Positions 34,513-43,661 of a stretch of DNA of 64,000 nt are shown piece after piece (the first letter of the stretch is position 1; each line of letters begins with the position of its first letter). The notes beneath the pieces were generated by a model. That model was not told where the DNA came from and did not search any database. It saw nothing but the letters and a program-made list of their open reading frames with translations. The position numbers and the translations under genes are program-made. The stretch comes from an uncultured Bacilli bacterium (GTDB taxonomy: Bacteria; Bacillota_I; Bacilli_A; RF39; UBA660): contig CAKORX010000003.1 in assembly GCA_934101645.1 (NCBI GenBank), positions 62,001 to 126,000 of the forward strand, written 5' to 3'.

Positions 34513-35052
34513 TTATTTACTTACCTCAAAACCATTAGTTCTTAATACTTTTTCAAATTCACTAATCATTTTTGCATTACCATTACTTGGTATAACTTTT
34601 TCAAGTTCATTATTTTTAAAATATAGTATAGTAGGTACAGAACTAATTAACTTAGTATTAAATGCTTCATTTATTTCTTCGTAAAAATTATCCTCATCTT
34701 TAATACTTGTAACATTTACATAGTATATTTCATCTTTCAAATTATAGTTATCAATTATAGTTTTTAATTTCTTTTCTAAATTAAATACTTTTTCATCACC
34801 AGTATAACTTACTAGAACAAAATATTCACTTGGTGATTCTCTTAAAACTTGAACTATTTCAGAAATATCCTTAATTTCAAGGTTAACAGTATTTGAAGAT
34901 ATTAAATAACTATTAATATATTTTTCTTGATTTTTTACAACATGCCAAGAATATACATACCATATAAGAAGAATAATTATTATTCCAATTAATATAGAGT
35001 AAACAATATTTTTCCAAGAACGAATGCCTTTTTTACTTTTCTTCTTTGCCAT
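34513..35052 (-). CDS. membrane-anchored thioredoxin-fold protein without CxxC
   Basis: The 179-aa protein has a basic start, a membrane helix at about 16-37, and an external thioredoxin-like domain. The strand FVLVSYTGDEKVFNLEKKL replaces the CxxC by G-D-E-K, and SVPTILYFKNNE is the cis-Pro strand. AAGGATGGTGA precedes the ATG. It is similar in layout to the 31568 and 33437 products, so the region holds three members of this design. Confidence 0.65.
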   Translation of the reverse strand: MAKKKSKKGIRSWKNIVYSILIGIIIILLIWYVYSWHVVKNQEKYINSYLISSNTVNLEIKDISEIVQVLRESPSEYFVLVSYTGDEKVFNLEKKLKTIIDNYNLKDEIYYVNVTSIKDEDNFYEEINEAFNTKLISSVPTILYFKNNELEKVIPSNGNAKMISEFEKVLRTNGFEVSK

Positions 35053-35097
35053 AAAATCACCATCCTTATTTTAACAAATATTTATTTTAAAGTAAAC

Positions 35098-37362
35098 TTA
35101 GTCAGTATTATCTTTCTCTAGTTTTACTAAAACTTCACGTGGTTTAGAACCATTTTGAGGACCTACGATGCCTCTTGCTTCAAGAAGGTCTATCATTCTT
35201 GCGGCACGATTATAACCAAATCTAAATCTTCTTTGAATTAATGAAGCACTTATTTTACCAGTCTCAATTGCAAATTCAACAACTTCATTATACATAGGGT
35301 CATCACCATCAGCATCTGAATTTGAACTACCAGATGAAGAAGAGTGGGCTACTTCAGTATTTGTGAATGTTTCATCGTATTTTGCATTACTTTGGGTTTT
35401 ACAATATTCAATTAATTTACTAATTTCATTATCTGATATAAAGCATCCTTGAATACGAGTTGTATGGCTTTCTCCCATTGGAAGATAAAGCATGTCACCT
35501 TTACCAAGAAGACTTTCTGCTCCTGAAGAATCAAGTATCGTTCTAGAATCGATTGCAGATGATACAGAGAAAGCAATTCTTGATGGAATATTATTTTTAA
35601 TAACACCAGTAATAATATCAGTTGAAGGTCTTTGAGTTGCTACGATTAAATGAATACCTGCGGCTCTTGCCATTTGAGTTATTCTCATAATAGAGTCTTG
35701 AACTTCTTTTGATGCTACAAGCATAAGGTCAGCAAGTTCATCTATTATTACTACAATATATGGCATTTTTGTAATTTTATTATCAGGATTTTTCTTATTT
35801 TCTTTGTCAACCCATTCATTATAGCCAGCAATATTTTTAAATTCTTTTTCTGCAAATAAGTCATAACGTTTTTCCATTTCGGCAACAACTTTTTGAAGTA
35901 CTACAGATGCTTTTTTAGGATCTGATACAACAGGACATAATAAATGAGGAATACCATTATAATTTGTAAGTTCAACTTTTTTAGGATCTACTAAAACAAG
36001 TTTTACTTCATTTGGTTTATAACGCATTAAAATTGAACAAATAATAGTGTTAATACATACGGATTTACCAGAACCAGTAGAACCAGCAACTAAAAGGTGA
36101 GGCATCTTTGATAAATCTGCAAGAATAGATTTACCCATAATATCTTTACCTAAAGCAACTAATATTTTATTTGCACCATTAGTTTGCCATGTTGCTTCAA
36201 GAACTTCTCTAAATCCAACAGAAGATATTTCTTTATTTGGAATTTCAATACCAATAGTATTTTTGCCAGGAATAGGGGCTTGTATACGAACTTCTTTAGC
36301 AGCCATTGCAAGAGCAATTTCTTTATTTATACCAACGATACGACTAACTTTAGTTCCACTTGGAACAGTTATTTCATATTCTGTTACAGCAGGTCCAATA
36401 TGAATTTCTACAACTTTTCCTTTTATTTCAAAGTCATTTAATACACGTTCAAGTTTTTCTTGATTTGACTTAATGAATGCTTCTTCACCATTTTTCTTGT
36501 TTTTAGGGGTAGGTGTAAGTAAATCAAATTTTGGAAGCCTATAAATATCTGGATTACTTGCACTTTCATCATTTTCTATAGTTGTAGGTTCAAAACTTTC
36601 TTTAACTTCAGGAACATTAATACTTTTTAAATCATCAATACTTGTAATAACAATTTTTTCTTTAGGTTTTTCTTTTTCCTCAACTTTAGTGGTGTCTTTG
36701 ATTCCTACGAGTTCATCACCCTCAACAACATATTCTTTTTTATCTTTAACTTTTTCTTCGTCATTAGATTTATTTGATTTAAATATACTTTTAATTTTTT
36801 CTATTATGTCAGACATTGTTATATTAAATATTAAAATAAATGAAAAGATTCCTAATACCACTAAAACGATTTTAGTTCCATTTAAGCTAAATGCTGCATT
36901 AAGACCTCCTGAGCATATTGCTCCAATAAACCCACCACCAATAACAATTGAACTAGAGCCACTTGATAAAAGAGAATCAGTTTTACTTATCGAAGAAATT
37001 CTATTCATATAATTATTATAAGTAACATTTAATAAATCAGAAAATCCTGCAGTCTTTTTTAATAATTCAAAATGTCCTAGGACTAAGATTATCAAAAATA
37101 ATATATATAGTCCAATAAGTCTTGTGGAAAAGAAATTTGGAAGTTTTCTTTTAAATAACATAGACACGCCTAAAAATAAAATTGCAAACAAAATTACAAA
37201 CCAAAATTCTCCAGCCAAAAACATCATAAATTCTTTTATGAATGCACCTATATATCCAAAGCCCATCCCTATAATACCAATTAATATTAAAATTAATCCA
37301 GTAAGTTCAATACTATATTTTGGACTTGATTCTTTTTCTTTACTTTTTTTCCTTTTTGCCAT
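35098..37362 (-). CDS. ftsK: FtsK/SpoIIIE DNA translocase
   Basis: The 754-aa protein has four N-terminal membrane helices (within about 15-175), an acidic linker and the RecA-like motor. Motor motifs are HLLVAGSTGSGKSVCINT, VLVDPKKVELTNYNGIPHLL, YIVVIIDELADLM and LIVATQRPSTDIITGVIKNNIP. The C-terminal gamma winged helix (ISASLIQRRFRFGYNRAARM) binds KOPS/SRS-type DNA. It clears the chromosome terminus at division. It lies on the minus strand, upstream of the 34513 gene. Confidence 0.96.
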   Translation of the reverse strand: MAKRKKSKEKESSPKYSIELTGLILILIGIIGMGFGYIGAFIKEFMMFLAGEFWFVILFAILFLGVSMLFKRKLPNFFSTRLIGLYILFLIILVLGHFELLKKTAGFSDLLNVTYNNYMNRISSISKTDSLLSSGSSSIVIGGGFIGAICSGGLNAAFSLNGTKIVLVVLGIFSFILIFNITMSDIIEKIKSIFKSNKSNDEEKVKDKKEYVVEGDELVGIKDTTKVEEKEKPKEKIVITSIDDLKSINVPEVKESFEPTTIENDESASNPDIYRLPKFDLLTPTPKNKKNGEEAFIKSNQEKLERVLNDFEIKGKVVEIHIGPAVTEYEITVPSGTKVSRIVGINKEIALAMAAKEVRIQAPIPGKNTIGIEIPNKEISSVGFREVLEATWQTNGANKILVALGKDIMGKSILADLSKMPHLLVAGSTGSGKSVCINTIICSILMRYKPNEVKLVLVDPKKVELTNYNGIPHLLCPVVSDPKKASVVLQKVVAEMEKRYDLFAEKEFKNIAGYNEWVDKENKKNPDNKITKMPYIVVIIDELADLMLVASKEVQDSIMRITQMARAAGIHLIVATQRPSTDIITGVIKNNIPSRIAFSVSSAIDSRTILDSSGAESLLGKGDMLYLPMGESHTTRIQGCFISDNEISKLIEYCKTQSNAKYDETFTNTEVAHSSSSGSSNSDADGDDPMYNEVVEFAIETGKISASLIQRRFRFGYNRAARMIDLLEARGIVGPQNGSKPREVLVKLEKDNTD

Positions 37363-37415
37363 CTTTATTCACCATATTAATTATATCTAATTTATCTTTT
37401 TTTTACAATAAATAT

Positions 37416-37443
37416 GAAAAAAGATAACTAATTTTTAGTTACC
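37416..37443 (-). terminator. terminator overlapping the stop of the cyclophilin gene
   Basis: On the minus strand GGTAACTAA pairs with TTAGTTATC (one G-U), then T6. Confidence 0.7.
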
Positions 37444-38036
37444 TTATAAGTATATCCTTTTGTATCAACACTAGCACTTTCTATAATTATTAAATTTTTT
37501 AAAATGCCGTAATCTTCATTTGTAATTTCATGATCATCATTTGCAATTTTATCAATAATATCCATTCCTTCGATAACTTTACCAAATGCAGCATACATTC
37601 CATCTAATGATGAACTAGCAGTATCACTTAAAACTATGAAAAATTGACTACCTGCAGAGTTTTTGTCAGAAGTTCTTGCCATTGAAATAACTCCTTTTGT
37701 ATGTGATAAATTATTTCTATAACCATTTTGACTAAATTCACCTTTGATAGAATAACCAGGTCCTCCAGTTCCAGTTCCTGTAGGATCTCCACCTTGAATT
37801 ACAAAACCCTTTTGTACTCTATGAATTGTATTATTATTATAAAAACCAGATTCTACAAGATTAACAAAATTAGCAACTGTATTATAGGCTTCATTAGGAT
37901 AAAGTTCAATTTTTATTTGTCCGTAATCTTTAATATTCATAGTTACTATAGGATTTTCTTTAGGCATTTTTTTACCACACCCACATAATGATAAACAAAT
38001 TAGTATCATTACAATAAATATACTTTTCTTTTTCAT
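37428..38036 (-). CDS. cyclophilin-type peptidyl-prolyl isomerase lipoprotein
   Basis: The 202-aa protein has a lipoprotein signal with lipobox-like LSLCGCGK at about 16-23, then a cyclophilin domain. Motifs are FVNLVESGFYNNNTIHRVQK, FVIQGGDPTGTGTGGPGY, GVISMARTSDKNSAGSQFFI and AAFGKVIEGMDIIDKI. It probably helps secreted proteins fold on the outer face of the membrane, as does the PrsA-like protein at 59903. Confidence 0.92.
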   Translation of the reverse strand: MKKKSIFIVMILICLSLCGCGKKMPKENPIVTMNIKDYGQIKIELYPNEAYNTVANFVNLVESGFYNNNTIHRVQKGFVIQGGDPTGTGTGGPGYSIKGEFSQNGYRNNLSHTKGVISMARTSDKNSAGSQFFIVLSDTASSSLDGMYAAFGKVIEGMDIIDKIANDDHEITNEDYGILKNLIIIESASVDTKGYTYKVTKN

Positions 38037-38116
38037 AATATCACCACATTAATTATACAAAATACTTTTTTTACTGTCTAGTTTAAGTATAGTTACTTTT
38101 TTAAATACTTTTATTT

Positions 38117-38125
38117 TGTTATAAT
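38117..38125 (+). promoter_or_regulatory. extended -10 promoter of pcrA
   Basis: TGTTATAAT, 28 bases ahead of the pcrA ATG, followed by an AAGGAG site. Confidence 0.65.
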
Positions 38126-38152
38126 AAAAATTGTAAGGAGAATAAAGTAAAT

Positions 38153-40249
38153 ATGGATTACTTAAATGGATTAAACGAAAAACAGAAAGAAGCTGCATCT
38201 TTTAAAGATGGTGCATGTCTAGTAATTGCGGGTGCAGGTTCAGGAAAAACAAAAGTACTTACTACAAGAATTGCTAGTTTAATTGAAAGTGGTGTTTCAT
38301 CAAATAATATATTAGCAATAACATTTACTAATAAGGCTGCAAATGAAATGCGTACTAGGGTAGAAAATTTAATTGGCAAAGTATATGCTTTTATTGGTAC
38401 ATTTCATTCTTTTGGATTAAGAGTTATTAGAGAAAATTATGAACTTTTGGGATTAACTAATACATTTACAATTATAGATACTGAAGATCAAAATAGTATT
38501 ATTAAAAAAATTATGAAAGATCAAAATATTTTAGATAAAATGGTTACACCATCATTTATAAGAAGTAAAATCTCTTTTATAAAAAATAATTTATTAAATG
38601 ATAGTGAGATAGCAAATTTTTTAATTGCTGAAAACGAAAAAATTGCAGTTAAAGTTTATTATGAATATGAAAAAATATTATCACGAAATAATACACTTGA
38701 TTTCGATGATCTTTTAAAAAAACCAGTAGAACTTTTTATTCATAATCAAGATATTTTAGAAAAGTATCAAGATAGATTTAAATATATTTTAATTGATGAA
38801 TACCAAGATACAAATGAAGTTCAATACAAAATGGTTAAGTTATTATCTAAAAAATATCAAAATATATTTGTTGTTGGAGACCCATCTCAATCAATTTATG
38901 CTTTTAGAGGAGCTAATTATCAAAATATATTAAATTTTGAAAAAGACTTTAATGATTGTAAAGTAATTAAACTTCCTCAAAATTATAGAAGTACACAAAC
39001 TATTTTGGATGCTGCAAATGATGTAATAAAACATAATAGGCAAAGAAAAGACATTGATTTGTTTTCTGATTTGGGAGAGGGACTTAAAATAAAATATATT
39101 CGTTCTTATAATGATGAAGCCGAAGTTTTAAGAGTTATTGATGAAATAAAAAATTTACTTAATAATGGTTATCAAAGAAAAGATATAGCAATTTTTTATC
39201 GTACTAATGCTCAATCACGTGCGGTCGAAGATAAAATGGTAAAAGAAAATATTCCATATAAAGTCTTTGGAAGTTATTACTTTTATAAAAGAAAGGAAAT
39301 TAAAGATTTACTTGCTTATTTAAAACTTATAGCAAATTATAAAGATGATATATCATTAAAAAGAGTTATTAATGAGCCAAAAAGAAAAATTGGTGATAAG
39401 ACTATAGAAAATTTGGAAAGAAAAGCAAACATTGAAAATATTTCTATGTTCGAAGCAATTGAAAGTGGAAAAGAGTTAGAATTTAAAGAGCTTATTTTGA
39501 AGTTAATTGAATTTAGTAAAAACTCTTCGATAACTGAGTTAATTGATAAAACTTTAGAACTTTCTAAAATGAAAGAAACTTATGAAAAAGATAAATCTTT
39601 AGAAAGTGATATAAGAATAGAAAACTTAATGGAATTTCGAAGTGTAAGTGAAAACTACGAAAAAGTTACAGGGAATGTAAATTTGAGTGATTTTTTGGCA
39701 GAGGTAAGTCTAGTTGCTGATGCTACTGAATATAGTGAAGATTCTGATGCTGTTACTTTAATGACTATTCATAGTGCCAAGGGTCTTGAATTTAAAGTTG
39801 TATTTATTGTAGGGCTTGAAGAAAATATTATGCCAATAAGTAAGGCACTGTATGATGAAGAGGAACTTGAGGAAGAACGCAGACTTATGTATGTTGCTAT
39901 AACAAGAGCTAAGGAAAGATTATATTTATTAAATGCTGGTAAAAGAATGCTTTATGGAAATATTCAAATGAATCCTCCGAGTAGGTTTATAAGTGAAATA
40001 AGAGAAAACTTACTTGAAAAAGAGGAAAGAAAACAAGATGTAATTAACTCAGTAAAATCTAAATTATTATATGGTGATGATGATAGCACAAATAATGAAC
40101 TTAAAAAAGATGATATAATTATGCATATAACATATGGAAAAGGTGTTATAATAGATATAGATGAAAAATTTATAACTATAGCATTTAATCATAAAGTTGG
40201 AACAAGAAAGTTTTTAAAAAATTATAAAGGTATAAGGAAGGTGAATTAA
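38153..40249 (+). CDS. pcrA: ATP-dependent DNA helicase PcrA/UvrD
   Basis: The 698-aa SF1 helicase carries VIAGAGSGKTKVLTTRI, LIDEYQDTNEVQYKMV, VGDPSQSIYAFRGAN, QNYRST, MTIHSAKGLEFKVVF and LMYVAITRAKERLYLL. The C-terminal ITYGKGVIIDIDEKF-type Tudor-like domain is the RNA polymerase contact seen in PcrA. An AAGGAG site precedes the ATG. It heads an operon with a nucleotidyltransferase and ligA; pcrA-ligA adjacency is conserved in Bacilli. Confidence 0.95.
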   Translation: MDYLNGLNEKQKEAASFKDGACLVIAGAGSGKTKVLTTRIASLIESGVSSNNILAITFTNKAANEMRTRVENLIGKVYAFIGTFHSFGLRVIRENYELLGLTNTFTIIDTEDQNSIIKKIMKDQNILDKMVTPSFIRSKISFIKNNLLNDSEIANFLIAENEKIAVKVYYEYEKILSRNNTLDFDDLLKKPVELFIHNQDILEKYQDRFKYILIDEYQDTNEVQYKMVKLLSKKYQNIFVVGDPSQSIYAFRGANYQNILNFEKDFNDCKVIKLPQNYRSTQTILDAANDVIKHNRQRKDIDLFSDLGEGLKIKYIRSYNDEAEVLRVIDEIKNLLNNGYQRKDIAIFYRTNAQSRAVEDKMVKENIPYKVFGSYYFYKRKEIKDLLAYLKLIANYKDDISLKRVINEPKRKIGDKTIENLERKANIENISMFEAIESGKELEFKELILKLIEFSKNSSITELIDKTLELSKMKETYEKDKSLESDIRIENLMEFRSVSENYEKVTGNVNLSDFLAEVSLVADATEYSEDSDAVTLMTIHSAKGLEFKVVFIVGLEENIMPISKALYDEEELEEERRLMYVAITRAKERLYLLNAGKRMLYGNIQMNPPSRFISEIRENLLEKEERKQDVINSVKSKLLYGDDDSTNNELKKDDIIMHITYGKGVIIDIDEKFITIAFNHKVGTRKFLKNYKGIRKVN

Positions 40250-41125
40250 ATGAAAGAAAAAACTTTAGTAATTTTAGCCGCAGGAATGGGGTCAAGGTTC
40301 GGAGGGCTTAAACAAATTGAGCCTGTTGGACCATCCGGAGAATTTTTAATAGATTATTCTATCTATGATGCAATAAAGACCGGATTTAATAAAATTGTAT
40401 TTGTTATAAAAAGAGAAAATCAAAGTTTATTTGAGGAAACTGTATCAAAAAGGATTAAGGGCATAAAAATTGAGTATGCTTATCAAGAAATGGAAAATTT
40501 ACCAATTGATATAAAAATTGATAGAGTAAAACCATTAGGAACTGCTCATGCTCTTTATTGTGCAAAAAACGTTATAAATGGACCATTTGGTCTTATATCT
40601 GCAGATGACTTTTATGGTAAAGAAAGTTTTGAAATCTTAAGTAAATATTTAGATAAAGAAGATGGAATTTGCGTTGTAGGATACGAGGTAGGCTCTACTT
40701 TATCTGATGAGGGAGAGGTAAAAAGAGGCATTGTTTTATCAAATAATGGAGTTATTAATGCCATAACTGAATGTAAAGTAAAAAAATCTGGTGATAAAGC
40801 AATATGCACGCCACTTACTAGTGATGAGTCATTTACGTGCCCACTTACTAATCCGTGCTCTATGCTTATGTATGGATTTAATACAAATATTTTTGATAGA
40901 ATTACCTCAATGCTTGAAAAGTTTTTAAATACTGCAGATTTAACAAAAGGAGAATTTTTACTTCCAGATGTTGTAGATGTTTATGTAAAAGAGGGAAAAG
41001 TTGACGTTATAAATACTCCTGCTAAATGGATTGGCATGACTTATAAAGAAGACTTAGATAACGTAAAAAAAGAAATTTTAGATTACATAGAAAAAGGAAT
41101 TTATCCAAGTAATTTATGGAATTAA
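40250..41125 (+). CDS. sugar-phosphate nucleotidyltransferase
   Basis: This 291-aa protein is GT-A-fold NTP transferase-like. The N-terminal LAAGMGSRFGGLKQIEPVGP is the nucleotide-binding signature (G-x-G-x-R-x2-x-x-K). ISADDFYGKES holds the metal-binding Asp, and WIGMTYKEDLDNVK is near the end. It resembles the NDP-sugar pyrophosphorylase-like proteins often found as orphan housekeeping genes; the sugar is not known. Its ATG follows the pcrA stop directly, so the pair is coupled. Its position between pcrA and ligA is unusual. Confidence 0.85.
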   Translation: MKEKTLVILAAGMGSRFGGLKQIEPVGPSGEFLIDYSIYDAIKTGFNKIVFVIKRENQSLFEETVSKRIKGIKIEYAYQEMENLPIDIKIDRVKPLGTAHALYCAKNVINGPFGLISADDFYGKESFEILSKYLDKEDGICVVGYEVGSTLSDEGEVKRGIVLSNNGVINAITECKVKKSGDKAICTPLTSDESFTCPLTNPCSMLMYGFNTNIFDRITSMLEKFLNTADLTKGEFLLPDVVDVYVKEGKVDVINTPAKWIGMTYKEDLDNVKKEILDYIEKGIYPSNLWN

Positions 41126-41128
41126 TTT

Positions 41129-43108
41129 ATGAAAGAAAGAATTGAATATTTAGTTAAACTTTTAAATAAAGCAGGTTATGAATATTACACACTTGATAAT
41201 CCAAGTATAACAGATCAAGAGTATGACAAATATTTAAGAGAACTTGAACTTCTTGAAGAAAAATATCCAGAATACAAAATGGCTGATTCACCGACGCAAA
41301 GAGTTGGCGGAAAAGTAATTTCTAAATTTGAAAAAGTTGTTCATGAAAAGCCAATGCTTTCGCTTCCAGATGTTTTTAATATCGAGGAAATTGAAAACTT
41401 TTATAATAAAATAAAAAATGCAGGTATATCTCCACATTTTGTTTGTGAACAAAAAATAGATGGTCTATCTGTTTCTTTAGTTTATAAAAATGGAGTTTTA
41501 GTGTCTGCGGCCACAAGAGGTGATGGAACAGTTGGTGAAAATATAACGCATAATGTTAAAACCATTAAAAATGTGCCACTTTCATTACCAGAAAAAATTG
41601 ATATTGAAGTACGTGGAGAAATATTTATGCATAAAGATACTTTAAGGTCATTAAATGAAGAAAGAAAAAAAGAGGGTTTTCCTTTGCTTCAAAACTGTCG
41701 AAATGCTGCTGCGGGCTCTATTAGACAACTCGATTCCTCAGTTGCGGCAAAAAGAAATCTTGATGTATTTATATACCATTTACCTAATCCCGAAGATTAT
41801 AATTTAAAAACTCATCATGAGGCTTTAGAATTTATGAAAAAATTAGGATTTAAAGTTAACACTGAGTGGAATAAACTTGTAAGTTCTCTTACGCAAATCG
41901 AAGATTATATAAATAATTTAGGTAGTAAAAGAGAAAGCCTTTCATACGATATAGATGGTGTAGTAATAAAAGTTGATGAATTAACAGCACAAAAAAATTT
42001 AGGATATACTGCAAAATATCCAAGATGGGCTATTGCATATAAATTTCCTAATGACGAAGTTTATACAAGACTTAATGATATTATTTTTACAGTTGGTAGA
42101 ACCGGTCAAATAACTCCGAATGCTGTTCTTGAACCAGTCATTATTATGGGTTCAACAATTTCAAGAGCAACACTTCATAATGAAGATAATGTTATTTCTT
42201 TAGGACTTAAGATTGGTGATATTGTAGCAGTTCATAAAGCCGGTGATGTTATTCCGGAAGTTATTCGTGCGCTTCCTGAAAGAAGAACTGGCGATGAAAA
42301 AGATTTTGAAATGATAAAAACTTGTCCTATTTGTGGAAGTAAGTTAGTAAAAAAAGGTGAGAATATAGATTATTTTTGCGTAAATAATGATTGCCCTAAA
42401 AGAAACATTGAACTACTTATTCATTTTGCTTCAAAAAATGCAATGAATATAGATGGTTTTGGTGATAGAGTTGTTGAAGATTTATATAATATGAAATATG
42501 TACTTAATATTGATGACTTTTATCATTTAGAAAAGTATAAAGAAGATTTAAAACTTCTTGAGGGTTATGGAGAAAAAAGTGTAGAAAAACTGCTTTTATC
42601 AATTGAAAACTCTAAAAATAATAGTTTAGAAAGACTTCTTTTTGGTTTAGGAATTTCAAACGTGGGTAGTAAAACCGCTAAAATACTTGCTAAAAAATTT
42701 CAAACAATGGATGCATTAATGGCTGCAGATGAAGAAGTTTTAACGAATATAAAAGACATAGGCAGTATTATAGCAAAATCGATTGTAGAGTATTTTAATA
42801 AAAATTTAGATCTTATTAATAGATTAAAAAAACTTAATATTAATATGAACTATTTGGGAGAAAAAGAAGTATATAATGAAGATATTACAGATAAAAAATT
42901 TGTTATAACTGGTACAATTGAAAATATTCCAAGAGATGAAATTAAACTATTTATTGAAAATAATGGTGGCACAGTTACTGGCTCTGTTTCTAAAAATACA
43001 GATGCAGTAATCGTGGGAACTGACCCAGGAAGTAAATATGATAAAGCATTAAAACTTAATATAAAAATAATTAATGAAGAAGAGATTAAAAGAATAATGG
43101 GAAAATAA
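41129..43108 (+). CDS. ligA: NAD-dependent DNA ligase
   Basis: The 659-aa ligase has domain Ia (YEYYTLDNPSITDQEYDKY) and the adenylation motif EQKIDGLSVSLVYKNG with the catalytic Lys. It also has the Zn finger CPICGSKL...CVNNDCP, helix-hairpin-helix repeats, and a C-terminal BRCT domain starting KKFVITGTIENIPRDEIK. Length is normal. It begins three bases after the previous gene. Confidence 0.97.
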   Translation: MKERIEYLVKLLNKAGYEYYTLDNPSITDQEYDKYLRELELLEEKYPEYKMADSPTQRVGGKVISKFEKVVHEKPMLSLPDVFNIEEIENFYNKIKNAGISPHFVCEQKIDGLSVSLVYKNGVLVSAATRGDGTVGENITHNVKTIKNVPLSLPEKIDIEVRGEIFMHKDTLRSLNEERKKEGFPLLQNCRNAAAGSIRQLDSSVAAKRNLDVFIYHLPNPEDYNLKTHHEALEFMKKLGFKVNTEWNKLVSSLTQIEDYINNLGSKRESLSYDIDGVVIKVDELTAQKNLGYTAKYPRWAIAYKFPNDEVYTRLNDIIFTVGRTGQITPNAVLEPVIIMGSTISRATLHNEDNVISLGLKIGDIVAVHKAGDVIPEVIRALPERRTGDEKDFEMIKTCPICGSKLVKKGENIDYFCVNNDCPKRNIELLIHFASKNAMNIDGFGDRVVEDLYNMKYVLNIDDFYHLEKYKEDLKLLEGYGEKSVEKLLLSIENSKNNSLERLLFGLGISNVGSKTAKILAKKFQTMDALMAADEEVLTNIKDIGSIIAKSIVEYFNKNLDLINRLKKLNINMNYLGEKEVYNEDITDKKFVITGTIENIPRDEIKLFIENNGGTVTGSVSKNTDAVIVGTDPGSKYDKALKLNIKIINEEEIKRIMGK

Positions 43109-43127
43109 ACCATTATTTTTTTGTAAT

Positions 43128-43156
43128 TTGATTTGTTGCATATAATGTAGTATAAT
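43128..43156 (+). promoter_or_regulatory. promoter of the 43179-46492 membrane operon
   Basis: TTGATT (43128-43133) and TATAAT (43151-43156) with a 17-base spacer, followed by GAGGTGG. Confidence 0.65.
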
Positions 43157-43178
43157 TAATTTACATTTGAGGTGGAAA

Positions 43179-43661
43179 ATGAAAAAATTATGGAAGAATA
43201 ATAGGGTGGTTTTTGTTCTTGTGATTATTTTAATTATATGTTTTATTGCAATTGTTTCTGTTGCCCTAACATTCTTTTATTCAAAGGATACATCAACTTA
43301 TGGAAATAGGCTTGTAGACATTGATAAACATCCAATTTCTAATGAAATTAAATCAAGTTATAAAGATGGTTTATTAGAAAATGAAAGTGTTAAAACAGTA
43401 AATATTGATATAAAAGGAAGAATTATTTATATAACTGCTACATTTGATGAAAAAATTGATCTTGAAAAAGCAAAAAAAATAGTTACTAGTTCTTTGGATG
43501 TGTTTGACGAAAATATAACTAGTTATTATGATATACAATTTATTTTAAAAAGTGATAATTTTACTATGATGGGCTCAAAAAATGCAGCTTCGGAAGTAGT
43601 ATCTTGGAATAATAATACTCCAATAAAAGAGAAGGAAAATACTGATGAAAAAGAAAAGTAA
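43179..43661 (+). CDS. single-pass membrane protein of unknown function (160 aa)
   Basis: A membrane helix lies at about 8-31 (VVFVLVIILIICFIAIVSVAL), followed by an external domain of about 125 residues ending in a charged tail (KEKENTDEKEK). The start at 43179 has GAGGTGG upstream; the TTG at 43167 would lie within that site. No family is recognised. It overlaps the next gene by 17 bases. Confidence 0.65.
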   Translation: MKKLWKNNRVVFVLVIILIICFIAIVSVALTFFYSKDTSTYGNRLVDIDKHPISNEIKSSYKDGLLENESVKTVNIDIKGRIIYITATFDEKIDLEKAKKIVTSSLDVFDENITSYYDIQFILKSDNFTMMGSKNAASEVVSWNNNTPIKEKENTDEKEK

